A DNA stretch of 64,000 nt from Paenarthrobacter nitroguajacolicus. Lineage in GTDB: Bacteria; Actinomycetota; Actinomycetes; Actinomycetales; Micrococcaceae. The stretch is taken from contig NZ_JAQPPK010000011.1 of assembly GCF_029952445.1 (NCBI RefSeq), forward strand, positions 1 to 64,000, read 5' to 3'. The notes under the pieces were generated by a model that saw only the letters and a program-made list of their open reading frames with translations, made no database searches and had not been told where the DNA came from. The position numbers were made by a program, and so were the translations under genes. This document shows, one piece after another, positions 8,234 to 19,335 of this stretch. Positions within the stretch are counted from its first letter, which is position 1. Each line of letters opens with the position of its first letter.

Positions 8234-8866
8234 ATGACCAAATATGCCAGGGACGAATTCGACCAGGTCCCACAGAACACCTCCCGGCAAGGCGTTCATC
8301 GCGACGGCCAGGACATTGCGCGTCCCACATTGTGGCCCGTCCTGACCGTTGGAGCCGTGGCGTTGGTACTCGGCCTGGTGGCGTTCCTCATCCTTCCGAA
8401 CCTCGGGCTGGTCGCGCCCAGCGCGTCGTCAAACGTCTCGACGCCGGTGCCCCAGCAAACGTCGACGTCGCCGTCCGCTGCGCCTTCCGAATCGAGCAGC
8501 GCCCCGTCCGCTTCCAGCGAACCGAGCAGCCAGCCCACATCCTCGTCGAGCCCGTCGTCCAGCCCGTCGGCGACTCCGTCCTCGGCGCCGGTGGACAAGA
8601 GTGTTCCCGTCGCTGTCTACAACGGGGCCGGTACCGCAGGCCTGGCCGGCCGTGTGGCAGGGCTCGTGCAAGGCGGCGGTTGGACGCTCAGTACGGTGGG
8701 CAACTGGGGCGGCATTCCCCAGCAGACCTCCGTGATCTTCTACAACGCTCCCGAACAGAAAGCCAACGCCGAGGCTTTGGGAGCCCTCCTGGGTATCCAA
8801 TCGATCGTTGAAACGCCTGATGTCCAGCAGCCGCTTGTGGTCGTAGCGGGACCGGGCTACCAGTAA
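8234..8866 (+). CDS. Membrane-anchored LytR C-terminal-domain protein
   Basis: A 210-residue protein: cytoplasmic N-terminus of about 33 residues, one membrane segment (about 34-55, LWPVLTVGAVALVLGLVAFL), a Ser/Pro/Thr-rich linker (about 60-120) and a C-terminal domain starting VPVAVYNGAGTAGLAGRVAG that fits the LytR_C fold (about 122-205). LytR_C occurs at the end of LCP ligases or alone, facing the cell wall, and is thought to assist glycopolymer attachment. Probably co-transcribed with the DUF3263 gene. Confidence 0.85.
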   Translation: MTKYARDEFDQVPQNTSRQGVHRDGQDIARPTLWPVLTVGAVALVLGLVAFLILPNLGLVAPSASSNVSTPVPQQTSTSPSAAPSESSSAPSASSEPSSQPTSSSSPSSSPSATPSSAPVDKSVPVAVYNGAGTAGLAGRVAGLVQGGGWTLSTVGNWGGIPQQTSVIFYNAPEQKANAEALGALLGIQSIVETPDVQQPLVVVAGPGYQ

Positions 8867-9034
8867 TCACGCGGTTCCAGGGCCCATAAACCCAAACTCG
8901 GTTAAGCCTCAATAACAAAACCAGCGCCCTGCCCTTTGAGGGCAGCGCCGGCAGAGTGACTGTGGTTACAGTGGACTAATTCCGGTCCGGAGATCCCGGC
9001 AACCGGTCTTGGCTACTGCGAAAGTGTGGGCATC

Positions 9035-9238
9035 ATGGCATTGGGAACCGTCAAATGGTTCAACGCCGAAAAAGGCTACGGATTCATCACTGTGGATGAG
9101 TCCGGTGACGACGTTTTCGTGCACTGGTCGGCTATCCAGATGGATGGCTTCCGCGCCCTCGAAGAGGGCCAGCGGGTGGAGTTCGAACTGGGAGAGGGTC
9201 AGAAGGGGCCCCAGGCCGAAGGTGTCCGCGTCGCCTGA
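9035..9238 (+). CDS. Cold-shock protein (CspA family)
   Basis: A 67-residue single cold-shock domain: [18 protein letters not shown] carries RNP-1 (KGYGFI) and DVFVHWSAI carries RNP-2. These proteins bind single-stranded RNA and act as RNA chaperones. The ATG at 9035 is preferred over GTG 9026 because the family starts MAxGTVKWF. A short hairpin (CTGCCCT/AGGGCAG, about 8935-8951) lies in the 168-base leader region upstream and could end the preceding operon. Confidence 0.95.
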   Translation: MALGTVKWFNAEKGYGFITVDESGDDVFVHWSAIQMDGFRALEEGQRVEFELGEGQKGPQAEGVRVA

Positions 9239-9314
9239 CCCTTCGTGCGTTCCCCGGGGCCCGGTCAGCTGTTGGCTGAAAGCCCCGTCTTTAGTGCGAA
9301 AAGTGGAGTCTCTG

Positions 9315-9341
9315 CTTGCACTCTCCCCGGTCGAGTGCTAA
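9315..9341. promoter_or_regulatory. CIRCE element 1 (HrcA operator)
   Basis: Left arm CTTGCACTC at 9315-9323 (7 of 9 to TTAGCACTC), 9-base spacer, and a perfect right arm GAGTGCTAA at 9333-9341. CIRCE is the operator of the heat-shock repressor HrcA. It lies 8 bp from a second copy. Confidence 0.85.
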
Positions 9342-9349
9342 TTATTGAT

Positions 9350-11186
<1,837 letters not shown>

Positions 11187-11234
11187 GCCACCCCGCTGTA
11201 GCAATACGGCGCCAAGCTCACGCTTGAAACATAC

Positions 11235-11271
11235 GACGGCGGTCCCCACCTTTTTGGTGGGGGCCGCCGTC
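11235..11271 (+). terminator. Strong hairpin terminator after groEL
   Basis: GACGGCGGTCCCCACC (11235-11250) pairs with GGTGGGGGCCGCCGTC (11256-11271) around a TTTTT loop; one mismatch or wobble in 16 positions. It lies 49 bp after the groEL stop. No long T-tract follows on the plus strand. Confidence 0.75.
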
Positions 11272-11417
11272 GGCGTTTCGGCGTTGTCCGTAGATCGCCG
11301 AACGAGTGCGAAAACGTCCTATTCGTGGGGAGAATTACAGCGATTTCGCCTGATTCCCGCGTTCTCGATGGGCGCGGACGCGAATTCATTGTCTGTGGGG
11401 TCTGGCAGGATTAACGC

Positions 11418-12482
11418 ATGACGATTATTGCTGCCGCCGATGGGTCCGCCCTCGGTAATCCTGGGCCGGCCGGTTGGGCCTGGTACGTTGATGAATCCTG
11501 TTGGCACGCGGGAGGGTGGCCGCACGGCACCAACAACCAGGGCGAATTGATGGCTGTCCTGGACCTCTTCCGTTCAACAGCCCACGTGCCGCACGAAGAC
11601 CTGCTGATCCTCTGCGACAGCCAATACGTCATCAACTGCATCACAAAGTGGATGCCGGGCTGGAAGCGCAAGGGATGGCGCAAGGCCGATGGGAAGCCCG
11701 TCCTGAACGTCGACCTCCTCAAAGACATCGACCAGGCGATCGTGGGACGGAAGTACAAGTTTGAATGGGTCAAAGGCCATGCGGGCCATGACCTCAACGA
11801 GGCCGCGGACGAGCGCGCACGTGCTGTGGCCATGGCTTACCAACAAGGCGTAGCTCCCCGAAGTGGCCCTGGCTTCCCCGGAGCGCCGGGTGTTGGAGCC
11901 ACCTCTGGCAGCGAGTCCCTGAGCGCGGCGCCTGCCTCTGCCGGCTCGGTCCTTACCTCCGAGGCTGTGTCCGTACCCGCAGGGGCGGGCCGTGCCTCGA
12001 CTGCGGGCGCAGTCCCCGCGCCGGCCCGGGCTGATCGCAGCATCCGGCCACATTTTGAGCCCACCCTCTTTGGTGAATCGGGCATCTTCGGGCAGGCCGA
12101 TCTGTTCAGTGAACTTGGCGACGAGGCCTCAGCGCCGGAGCTTTCGCCGGAGGACACGGTCCTCGCTTTGGAGCGCGAGCTTTTGAGGCCGGATGTCAGG
12201 GCCGATATTGGCAGGATCGGGGTGCTGCTCCACCCGGACTTTGCGGAGATTGGCAGCTCGGGCCGGTACTGGACCCGTGACGCCATGATGATGGCCCTGG
12301 AAGAAGACCCGGGTGAAGCCACGGAACTGGAACTCCTGGGCGCCGACCGACTCAGTGAAAACACCATCCTGCTGACCTACCGGAGTTTCGCGCACACGGG
12401 TTCAGCGCTTCGCAGCTCGGTCTGGACGCTGGACCGGGGCCAGTGGCGGCTCCGGTTCCACCAGGGCACTCCGGAAAAATAG
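11418..12482 (+). CDS. RNase HI fused to a DUF4440/SnoaL-like domain
   Basis: 354 residues. Residues 1-145 are an RNase HI: catalytic set Asp8 (AADGSALGNPGP), Glu43 (NNQGELMAV), Asp67 (LILCDSQYV) and Asp131 with the GHAGH loop at 120-124, so it should cleave RNA in RNA-DNA hybrids. A low-complexity Ala/Pro/Gly linker follows (about 146-235). The last about 110 residues (LALERELL ... IGVLLHPDFAEIGSSGRYWTRDAM ... TYRSFAHT) resemble DUF4440, a cone-shaped fold of the NTF2/SnoaL group. The fusion may sense or process a small molecule, but that is speculation. It is monocistronic and convergent with the WXG100 gene. Confidence 0.85.
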   Translation: MTIIAAADGSALGNPGPAGWAWYVDESCWHAGGWPHGTNNQGELMAVLDLFRSTAHVPHEDLLILCDSQYVINCITKWMPGWKRKGWRKADGKPVLNVDLLKDIDQAIVGRKYKFEWVKGHAGHDLNEAADERARAVAMAYQQGVAPRSGPGFPGAPGVGATSGSESLSAAPASAGSVLTSEAVSVPAGAGRASTAGAVPAPARADRSIRPHFEPTLFGESGIFGQADLFSELGDEASAPELSPEDTVLALERELLRPDVRADIGRIGVLLHPDFAEIGSSGRYWTRDAMMMALEEDPGEATELELLGADRLSENTILLTYRSFAHTGSALRSSVWTLDRGQWRLRFHQGTPEK

Positions 12483-12608
12483 TCCGATGGGGAATCAGCA
12501 CCAGCGGGATTAGGGCCAAGTAACCTGTAGGGCCGGATGCACAGGGGGAAGACAGCCGGCCCCACAGGAGTTCGATGAATCCCTGAAGTTCAGTGGTCTC
12601 CGGTTCAC

Positions 12609-12899
12609 CTAGTAGGTGAAGCGCTGGGTGTTGCCCTGCTCAACCTCCGAGTAGCTTGTTGCTGCCGAGGACAGGGCCAACGTGATGGAAGCCAACGAGG
12701 CCTCAACCTTGCTTTGGGTAAGCGCCCATTCCACCACCAGGGCCTGGAAGTTGCTGGCGGCTGAACCTTTCCAGGTTGCCTGCAGTTCCTCCAGGCCCCG
12801 TGTCATGGAGTGCACGTCCGAACTGATGCGATCCACAGTTGCCTTGACGTTGGCCGACTTGAGCTGAAGCAGTTCGGTATCAACGGAGATGACGCTCAT
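12609..12899 (-). CDS. WXG100-family (ESAT-6-like) protein
   Basis: A 96-residue, helix-rich protein with the WxG turn at Trp43-Lys-Gly45 (ATWKGSAASNF), matching the length and layout of WXG100 proteins secreted by type VII systems. No partner WXG gene or EccC ATPase is adjacent. It has a weak RBS. A second, longer WXG-type protein is encoded at 52001-53455, so the host probably has a type VII apparatus elsewhere. Confidence 0.85.
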   Translation of the reverse strand: MSVISVDTELLQLKSANVKATVDRISSDVHSMTRGLEELQATWKGSAASNFQALVVEWALTQSKVEASLASITLALSSAATSYSEVEQGNTQRFTY

Positions 12900-13035
12900 G
12901 GGTGATGCCTTTCGACGAAGTGTTCCGCGGAATGCGGGGGATGCGTGGCCACTGCATTCAGCCTAGGCACAGGGCTCAACGCCCGTAATGGCCCTTCGTC
13001 GCTATGTGGATAAGGTCTCTATGTGGATAGAACCG

Positions 13036-14499
13036 CTACGCGGAGGGCGCCTCTGCCGGTTCATCGTGGAACGGAAGGCTGACCACCAAAGTGGCCCCAC
13101 CGCCGTCGGTCTCCCTGACCTGGACGGAACCACCATGCGAACCCACGATCGCCGCAACGATCGCCAGCCCAAGGCCGCTTCCGCCCGTTTCCCGGGTGCG
13201 CGAAGTGTCCGCCCGGTAGAAGCGCTCGAAGATCTTGTTGGTTTCCGCCTCCGGAATACCTTGCCCGTGATCGCGGATTTCGATCACTGAGTCCTTGCCG
13301 GCGGGAGTGGGCCGGACACCCACGGCGAGCTCAATCGGGCTTCCCTCAGGCGTGTAGCGCAAGGCGTTACCCACGAGGTTCCCAATGACCTGCCGAAGTT
13401 TGGCTTCATCGCCTTGAACCGGCGCAGCGGAGGGGGAGCCGCCGTCGAGCCCCGTGAGGGTGATGGTCCTGTCTCCGGAGGAGGCTTTGGTGTCCACCAT
13501 GGCATCGTGCGCCAGCAGCTGCAGGTCCACCGGCTTGAGTTGCAGTGGCCGCTGTTCATCCAATCGGGCCAGAAGCAGCAGGTCTTCCACCATGGAACCC
13601 ATCCGCTTGGCTTCGCTTTCGATCCTGCCCATCGCCATTGCCACGTCTTCCTCGGTGGACAGGGCTCCGTGCCGGTATAGCTCCGAGAAACCGCGAATGG
13701 TCACCAGGGGAGTCCGCAGTTCGTGGGAGGCATCCGCTGCAAAGCGGCGCATCCGGCCCTCCGAAGCTGCGCGCGCGGAAAACGAGGCCTCAATGTGGGC
13801 GAGCATGGCGTTGAGGGAACCACCGAGCCGGCCAACTTCGGTGTGTGGATTATCCACTTCCACGCGGCGCGAGAGATCTCCGGCGGCGATGGCCGCGGCC
13901 GTCTTTTCCACCTTTGCCAGGGGCCGGAAGGATCGTGCGACTGTCCAAGTGGCGATGAAGAAGGCCAGGACCAGCGTCAAGAGGCCAACACCCACCACCA
14001 CAAGGACGGCATGCTCCATGACTTTGTCCACGGGCGTCAGCGGCAGCCCAATGATCACGACGCCGTTCTGCCCGTTGGCAACCACTCCGACGGCGACAAC
14101 CCGCCAGTTGGTCCCGGCCGTTCCCTTGACCTGGAACGGAGCATTCGCGCGCTGCTTTGCCTCCAACGGGGTGATGTTGGAGATCGCGGGACGATCGCTC
14201 TGGCTCCCGCCGAACGGGTATGGCGCAAGGTCAGGGACGTACAGCGTCAGGGAATAGTCCGTGGGAACAGCGGTGTCCGCCGGCACGGCACTGTTGGGTT
14301 CGGTCAACCTGTCGAAGGACTGGCGGTCCTGGGCCAGGGCGACGGCGGCCTTCAGCTTGTCGTCCACCTGGCCTTGCAGGTAGCTCTTGACAAGTGTCAG
14401 TGTGCCCGCGCCGGTCGCCGCGAGGGCAAGCAGGAGCAGGCACATGATGATGGCTACCAGCTGCGACCGCAGGGAAGCCGACTTCCAGCGTTGCAACAA
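13036..14499 (-). CDS. Sensor histidine kinase
   Basis: 487 residues: two membrane segments (about 13-36 and 163-184) flanking an extracytoplasmic domain of about 125 residues, a HAMP domain (about 185-240), the HisKA dimerisation helix with phospho-acceptor His259 in ASHELRTPL, and a HATPase_c domain (IGNLVGNALRYTPEG N-box, DHGQGIP G1 box, GGSGLGLAI G2 box). The operon order, regulator first and kinase 2 bp later, makes the partner clear. It resembles actinobacterial MprB/TcrY-like kinases; the stimulus is unknown. Confidence 0.95.
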   Translation of the reverse strand: MLQRWKSASLRSQLVAIIMCLLLLALAATGAGTLTLVKSYLQGQVDDKLKAAVALAQDRQSFDRLTEPNSAVPADTAVPTDYSLTLYVPDLAPYPFGGSQSDRPAISNITPLEAKQRANAPFQVKGTAGTNWRVVAVGVVANGQNGVVIIGLPLTPVDKVMEHAVLVVVGVGLLTLVLAFFIATWTVARSFRPLAKVEKTAAAIAAGDLSRRVEVDNPHTEVGRLGGSLNAMLAHIEASFSARAASEGRMRRFAADASHELRTPLVTIRGFSELYRHGALSTEEDVAMAMGRIESEAKRMGSMVEDLLLLARLDEQRPLQLKPVDLQLLAHDAMVDTKASSGDRTITLTGLDGGSPSAAPVQGDEAKLRQVIGNLVGNALRYTPEGSPIELAVGVRPTPAGKDSVIEIRDHGQGIPEAETNKIFERFYRADTSRTRETGGSGLGLAIVAAIVGSHGGSVQVRETDGGGATLVVSLPFHDEPAEAPSA

Positions 14500-14501
14500 G
14501 G

Positions 14502-15221
14502 TCAGCGCTTCTCTGCCGTCCGCAGCACGTAGCCCACGCCGCGCTTGGTCTGGATGAGGGCTGCGGCATCGGGGTCGATGTCCACCTTGCGGCGAAGGTA
14601 GGAAATGTAGGACTCAACAATCGAGGCATCGCCGTTGAAGTCGTACTCCCACACGTGGTCAAGGATCTGGGCCTTGGACAGCACCCGGTTGGGGTTGAGC
14701 ATCAGGTAGCGGAGGAGCTTGAACTCGGTGGGCGAAAGCTCGATCACGGTGCCGCCGCGGCGGACTTCGTGTGCGTCGTCGTCGAGTTCCAGATCGTCAA
14801 CACGGATCACAGCGTCGTCATCTTCGAGGGGCTGGGTGCGTCGGAGAACGGCCCGGATGCGCGCCACTACTTCGTCCAGGCTGAACGGTTTGGTGACGTA
14901 GTCGTCGCCACCGACAGTGAGGCCCGTGACCTTGTCCTCGGTGTCGTCCTTCGCGGTCAGGAAGAGGACGGGGAAATGCTTGCCGGCCGCACGCAGGCGG
15001 CGGGTGACGGTAAAACCGTCCATATCCGGAAGCATGACGTCCAGGACCGCCAGATCCGGGGCATGAAGGTCGGCAGCGGCGAGGGCTTCGCGACCGTTCG
15101 CGGCGGCCACCACCTCGAAACCGGCGAAACGCAGCGACGTGGACAGAAGCTCGCGAATGTTGGGTTCGTCGTCAACCACAAGGAGCTTGGCTTCAGGACC
15201 GTTCTTTTTCATGACACCCAT
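14502..15221 (-). CDS. OmpR-family response regulator
   Basis: 239 residues. Receiver domain with Asp18-Asp19 acidic pocket, phospho-acceptor Asp61 (LAVLDVMLPDMDGF), Thr89 and Lys111 (YVTKPF); winged-helix DNA-binding domain at about 140-235 (ELSPTEFKLLRYLM; RRKVDIDPDAAALIQTKRGVGY is split here only for reference). ATG 15221 is chosen because GGGAG lies 5 bases upstream; ATG 15212 is possible. It is the cognate partner of the kinase encoded 2 bp downstream. Confidence 0.95.
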   Translation of the reverse strand: MGVMKKNGPEAKLLVVDDEPNIRELLSTSLRFAGFEVVAAANGREALAAADLHAPDLAVLDVMLPDMDGFTVTRRLRAAGKHFPVLFLTAKDDTEDKVTGLTVGGDDYVTKPFSLDEVVARIRAVLRRTQPLEDDDAVIRVDDLELDDDAHEVRRGGTVIELSPTEFKLLRYLMLNPNRVLSKAQILDHVWEYDFNGDASIVESYISYLRRKVDIDPDAAALIQTKRGVGYVLRTAEKR

Positions 15222-15296
15222 AGTGCTCCCAGAAACTGGGAGTTATCTGGATGCCGCATGTGAGCGCACTGCGTGCCGCCACTACGCGCCGGCACG

Positions 15297-15923
15297 TCAA
15301 GCGCCCAGAACCAGCCCCGCCCCCAAGGCCACCATGGTGAGGGCAATTCCACCGTCCAAAAACCGCCAGGACAACGGGCGGGCGAAGAATCCGCGGAGGA
15401 AACGGGCGCCGAAACCAAGGGAACAGAACCATAGGATGCTGCCCAGCATGGCACCGGCTCCGAACCACCATTGCAGCGGGCTTCCCTGTGCACTGGCCAA
15501 CGAGCCGATGAGCGCGATGTCCAAGTAGACGTGCGGGTTGAGCCAGGTGAGTGCCAGCACGGTGGTGATCGCGGCCGCTGCCCCTCCCTTGCCGTGGGCA
15601 TGCGTATCTCCAGCCGTCAACGAAGTGGGCCGCATTGCGCGCTTGGCCGCCATGAGGCCATAGGTCACCAGGAACGCGGCGCCCACATAGCGGAGCACGA
15701 CGACGGCGGCAGGGGCTGCCGTTATCAGCGCACCGGTGCCAAGGACTCCCGCCGCGATCAGGACGGCGTCGGAGAGAGCACACACCGCAACGATGGGGGC
15801 GATGTGTTCGCCACGGATGCCTTGGCGCAGGACGAAGGCATTCTGGGCACCGATGGCGACGATCAGGGCAAGGCCCGTGGCCAGGCCGAGGCCTGCGGAA
15901 TGGAGGAAATCAAGGGAAGTCAC
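15297..15923 (-). CDS. lysE: LysE/ArgO-family basic amino-acid exporter
   Basis: 208 residues with five to six hydrophobic segments and the LysE opening GLGLATGLALIVAIGAQNAFVLRQG-type motif (Gly-Ala-Gln-Asn-Ala-Phe near residues 26-31). LysE/ArgO exports lysine and arginine. It is divergent from a LysG/ArgP-type regulator with 68 bp between the two starts, the same arrangement as lysE-lysG of Corynebacterium, which supports the assignment and suggests induction by intracellular basic amino acids. Confidence 0.9.
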   Translation of the reverse strand: MTSLDFLHSAGLGLATGLALIVAIGAQNAFVLRQGIRGEHIAPIVAVCALSDAVLIAAGVLGTGALITAAPAAVVVLRYVGAAFLVTYGLMAAKRAMRPTSLTAGDTHAHGKGGAAAAITTVLALTWLNPHVYLDIALIGSLASAQGSPLQWWFGAGAMLGSILWFCSLGFGARFLRGFFARPLSWRFLDGGIALTMVALGAGLVLGA

Positions 15924-15991
15924 TCTCTGAAACTACGGATCATGCCTTCCTTAGACCAGCTAAAGATTCTCAGGCCGCATAAGCTTAGCTA

Positions 15992-16915
15992 ATGACCCCG
16001 TTTCCCTCCGAGCAACTGCTCACTTTCGCCACCGTCCTCTCCGAAGGCACGCTGGAAGCAGCGGCACGCTTGCTGCACATCACGCCGTCGGCGGTGTCAC
16101 AGCGGCTGAAGGCGCTGGAACAGTCCACCGGCCGCGTCCTGCTGCAACGCAGCAACCCTGCCCTGGCAACCGAAGCCGGTGAAGTGGTGTTGCGGCTGGC
16201 CCGGCAGGTGGCCCAGTTGGAAGCTGACGCGGGCAAGGAACTAGGCCTGGATGGCGGCCGGCCACAACTGGCTGTGCCGATCGTCGTCAACGCCGACTCA
16301 CTGGCGGTGTGGTTCCTGAAAGCACTTGCCCAGGTTCCCGCCGGCCTCAACGTCACTTTCGACCTCCACCGTGATGACGAACAGCACTCCACATCTCTGT
16401 TGCGGTCCGGGACGGTCATGGCTGCCGTCACGGCTACGCCCGAGCCGGTCCAGGGCTGTCGCGTTGAGAGCCTGGGCATCATGCGGTATCTCCCCGTGGC
16501 TGCACCGGATTTCGTGCAGCGTTGGTTTCCAGCCTTTCCGGAGGGCCCGGACGCCCACGCGCTGAACGCTTCCCCCACGGTGGACTTCGACAGAAAGGAC
16601 ACCTACCAATGGGCCTTCGTGCAGTCCTGTTTCAAAGCTGAAGGCAAACCCGTCCCCGAGAGGAAGGGGCCCCGCCATTATGTGCCGGCGTCGCAGGACT
16701 TCGGAGACGCCATCCGCCTGGGACTTGGCTGGGGGCTCATTCCGGAAGTCCAGTGCGGTCCGGACATTGCCGACGGCCGGCTTGTTGAGCTGGCCCCGGG
16801 GCAGCCCTTTGACGTGCCGCTCTACTGGCAGCGTTGGCGCACGGCGTCTTCGGTGCTGGACACGCTCAGCGAGACCGTGCGGGAGGTTTCGGCGCAGTAC
16901 CTGAGGAAGCCCTGA
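15992..16915 (+). CDS. lysG: LysR-type regulator of the LysG/ArgP group
   Basis: 307 residues. N-terminal winged helix with the segment SEGTLEAAARLLHITPSAVSQR and LEQSTGRVLLQR, then a periplasmic-binding-like effector domain. ArgP/LysG proteins activate the divergent exporter gene when lysine or arginine accumulates. The ATG at 15992 follows TAAGCTTAGCTA with no clear RBS, so leaderless translation is possible. The shared 68-bp divergent region should hold the binding site. Confidence 0.9.
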   Translation: MTPFPSEQLLTFATVLSEGTLEAAARLLHITPSAVSQRLKALEQSTGRVLLQRSNPALATEAGEVVLRLARQVAQLEADAGKELGLDGGRPQLAVPIVVNADSLAVWFLKALAQVPAGLNVTFDLHRDDEQHSTSLLRSGTVMAAVTATPEPVQGCRVESLGIMRYLPVAAPDFVQRWFPAFPEGPDAHALNASPTVDFDRKDTYQWAFVQSCFKAEGKPVPERKGPRHYVPASQDFGDAIRLGLGWGLIPEVQCGPDIADGRLVELAPGQPFDVPLYWQRWRTASSVLDTLSETVREVSAQYLRKP

Positions 16916-16994
16916 ATCCACCTGAGGAATCCTGAATCCGGACACGCCCACCGATGCTTCCTAAAATGTCAGTGCCCCGTTCCACACTTTAAAC

Positions 16995-17216
16995 ATGGCA
17001 AACACAGCAGCTCCAGTCAGCATCCACCAGCAGCATGCCTCCGATGTCGAGTTCCATGTCACGTACCTGGACACGGACACCGGCCGTGTACGCCGCGAAG
17101 ACTTCCAGGACCTTGCGGCCGCCGAACGGTTTGCAAGTGCCCAACTTCGCGACGCCGATGCCTGGGCCGTTATTGACCAGGTGAACACCACAGTCGCCAG
17201 CCGGATGGTTGCCTGA
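16995..17216 (+). CDS. Small hypothetical protein (73 aa)
   Basis: Begins MANTAAPVSIHQQHASDVEF and ends TTVASRMVA. It has an alternating beta-strand and helix look (EFHVTYLDTDTG, then an Ala-rich helix) and no membrane segment or Cys. Codon use (GC-rich third positions) and its position between two genes without conflict support coding. Function not recognised. It ends 8 bp before the convergent multicopper oxidase stop. Confidence 0.55.
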   Translation: MANTAAPVSIHQQHASDVEFHVTYLDTDTGRVRREDFQDLAAAERFASAQLRDADAWAVIDQVNTTVASRMVA

Positions 17217-17223
17217 ATCCTGG

Positions 17224-19323
17224 CTATTCCGGCCGGTTTCCGATGTGACCGCCGTGGACGAACGGCGATGACACACCTTCGTACTTGAGAACCATCATCA
17301 TGCCCTCTGCGGCATGCTCCAGGTTGTGGCAGTGATCCATCCAGATGCCTGGATTATCAGCATGCAGCAGCAGTTCCCACACTTCGCCGGGCAGAACTTC
17401 CACGGTGTCCAGGACCAGGGGCGAGCCACTGGGGGCCACCCCGTTTCGGCTGAGCACCTGAACATGGTGGCCGTGCGGATGCATCGGATGCGGCTCGGCG
17501 GTCCGGTTCACAACTGTGAGTTTCACGGTGTCGCCCTCAGCCACCTCAATGGAGGGGACCAATGGGTACGCCGCCCCGTTCACGGTGAAGGCATAACGCG
17601 GGACTCCATCCACGAAGCGAAACTGCCGGTCCAGCACCATGACCTCATCACGTGTCACGGCCGGAGCCGTGGAGGTTCCCGCCGGGCTCCCGGGCCGGGT
17701 TTCGCCCAAGGACCCCGTGGACCCTGTGACCCCCGAGGACAAGGGTTTGCCATAATCCAAAAAGTCCAGCACGGGGGTAGTGGCAAAGACGCTTGAGGGT
17801 GCCTTCCCGCCGACCGTTGCCTGGGTTCCCGGCGGTGCAACGACCACCACGGCGTCAGCAGCTGAGTCCGAGCGCAGGGTGACTGCCGAAGCAGGCATGG
17901 TGAACGCGATGTCCACCCGGCCGCCCGCTCCCAGCCGCACCAGCTTTCCGGCGATGTCCTGGGGGTCGTTGACCTCGGTTCCGTCCACGGCCACGGCCTT
18001 GAAGGAGGTGCCTTCCACAAGATAGCGCTGAGGTAAGGAATCGGTATTTACCAGCCGCAGCCGCACAGTGGTGCCAGGGGCGGCCTGGTACCCACTGCTG
18101 CGGTCTGAGGAGCCCAGCAACCCCAGACCGCCGAGGTCGTGCCCCGCCACCACGATGTCCGTGCCGGCACGGACAGCAGCAGGGTGGTGCACGACGAATG
18201 CGCCGTAGAGGCCCTTGCGGACACCTTCGGCCGAATCCTGATGTGTGTGATACCAGTATGAACCGGCTTGCGCGGCAGTGAAACGATAGGTGGTGGATTG
18301 GCCCGGCATCACTGCGTCCTGTGTTGCGCCAGCGACTCCGTCCATGGCATTCGGGACGTCATATCCATGCCAATGCAGGGTAACGCCGGCGGCCACATCG
18401 CGGTTGTTGAGAACCACCTCCACCACTTCACCCAACGTGGCTTCGATCGTAGGGCCGGGAAGGCTCCCGAAGGTCCAAGCCTCGGTGGTTTGTCCGGACG
18501 GCAGGGTTACGTGCTCCACCCGGGCGGTCAGTTCGTAGTGCCGGACCACAGCGCCTGCGGGGACATTGCCTATGAGGCTGGTTACCGGCGTCGGGTCCGT
18601 CACGGTGGTGGGGAAGCCACCGTGGTGATGTCCGACGGCGGCAGCGATCACCGCGCCGTCGGCGGAGCGGCTCCCAAGCCAGGCAAAGACTCCCGAACCC
18701 AATGCCGTGCAGGCCATCAGGACCGCCACGGAGGCCGCCGCCGTCGAGCGTCTGCCAGTGGTGCCGGCAGGGCGGGGGTGAGCCGGGCTTGTCAGCGCGG
18801 TCCTGGCGATCAACACCGTCCCGGCCACCATGAAAAGCAGTACTGCGATGCTCCACGGCGCGGGGAACGGGCCCAGGATCAGGACCAATGCCAAGGAGGC
18901 CACCGCGGCCGCGGCTGCGGCTACCATCGCCATTACGGCGCCTTGCCGGGTCGATCCCACTTTCCAACGGACCTCCCTGGCGGGTTTGGAGCCGGTGTTC
19001 CGCCTCCTCAGCAAGAACGGAACACCGGCCATCGCGGCCCAAGCCGCGGGGATGGCGGTCAGAGGCACATTGATGATTATGCGTTCGCTGGCAAACCACC
19101 AACTGCCGGCCACCAAAGTTGGAAGCAAGGCATAACGTGCCACCGTCAGGACGACGGCGGCGCCCACCAACAGCAAGGCCAAACCAACTCCGCCAACTCC
19201 GCGGCGTGGCCCTGGTCTGCGGTCAGTGCTGGATACAACGGTCATCCACACGGCAGCGGTCCATGCTGCGGCCGCGAGGACGGACAACACCAAATCCACC
19301 GCCAGCAGCTGCGAGGTATTCAC
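17224..19323 (-). CDS. Multicopper oxidase with N-terminal six-helix membrane domain
   Basis: 699 residues. Residues 1 to about 215 hold six hydrophobic segments; the rest is an extracytoplasmic two- to three-domain cupredoxin oxidase. All four copper-binding blocks are visible: HWHG, YHTHQ, HPMHPHGHH and HCHNLEHAAEGMM (type 1 Cys-His pair with a Met axial ligand). Such enzymes oxidise Cu(I), metals or phenolics and reduce O2 to water. Fusion to a polytopic domain is less common than a Tat signal and fixes the enzyme in the membrane. The small membrane protein gene lies 12 bp upstream, probably co-transcribed. Confidence 0.9.
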   Translation of the reverse strand: MNTSQLLAVDLVLSVLAAAAWTAAVWMTVVSSTDRRPGPRRGVGGVGLALLLVGAAVVLTVARYALLPTLVAGSWWFASERIIINVPLTAIPAAWAAMAGVPFLLRRRNTGSKPAREVRWKVGSTRQGAVMAMVAAAAAAVASLALVLILGPFPAPWSIAVLLFMVAGTVLIARTALTSPAHPRPAGTTGRRSTAAASVAVLMACTALGSGVFAWLGSRSADGAVIAAAVGHHHGGFPTTVTDPTPVTSLIGNVPAGAVVRHYELTARVEHVTLPSGQTTEAWTFGSLPGPTIEATLGEVVEVVLNNRDVAAGVTLHWHGYDVPNAMDGVAGATQDAVMPGQSTTYRFTAAQAGSYWYHTHQDSAEGVRKGLYGAFVVHHPAAVRAGTDIVVAGHDLGGLGLLGSSDRSSGYQAAPGTTVRLRLVNTDSLPQRYLVEGTSFKAVAVDGTEVNDPQDIAGKLVRLGAGGRVDIAFTMPASAVTLRSDSAADAVVVVAPPGTQATVGGKAPSSVFATTPVLDFLDYGKPLSSGVTGSTGSLGETRPGSPAGTSTAPAVTRDEVMVLDRQFRFVDGVPRYAFTVNGAAYPLVPSIEVAEGDTVKLTVVNRTAEPHPMHPHGHHVQVLSRNGVAPSGSPLVLDTVEVLPGEVWELLLHADNPGIWMDHCHNLEHAAEGMMMVLKYEGVSSPFVHGGHIGNRPE

Positions 19324-19335
19324 AGCTGCCTTTGC

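Noticed and set aside
8935..8951. Terminator between LytR_C and the cold-shock gene
   Set aside because: The 7-bp stem CTGCCCT/AGGGCAG is short and lacks a T-run, so it is noted only in the text.
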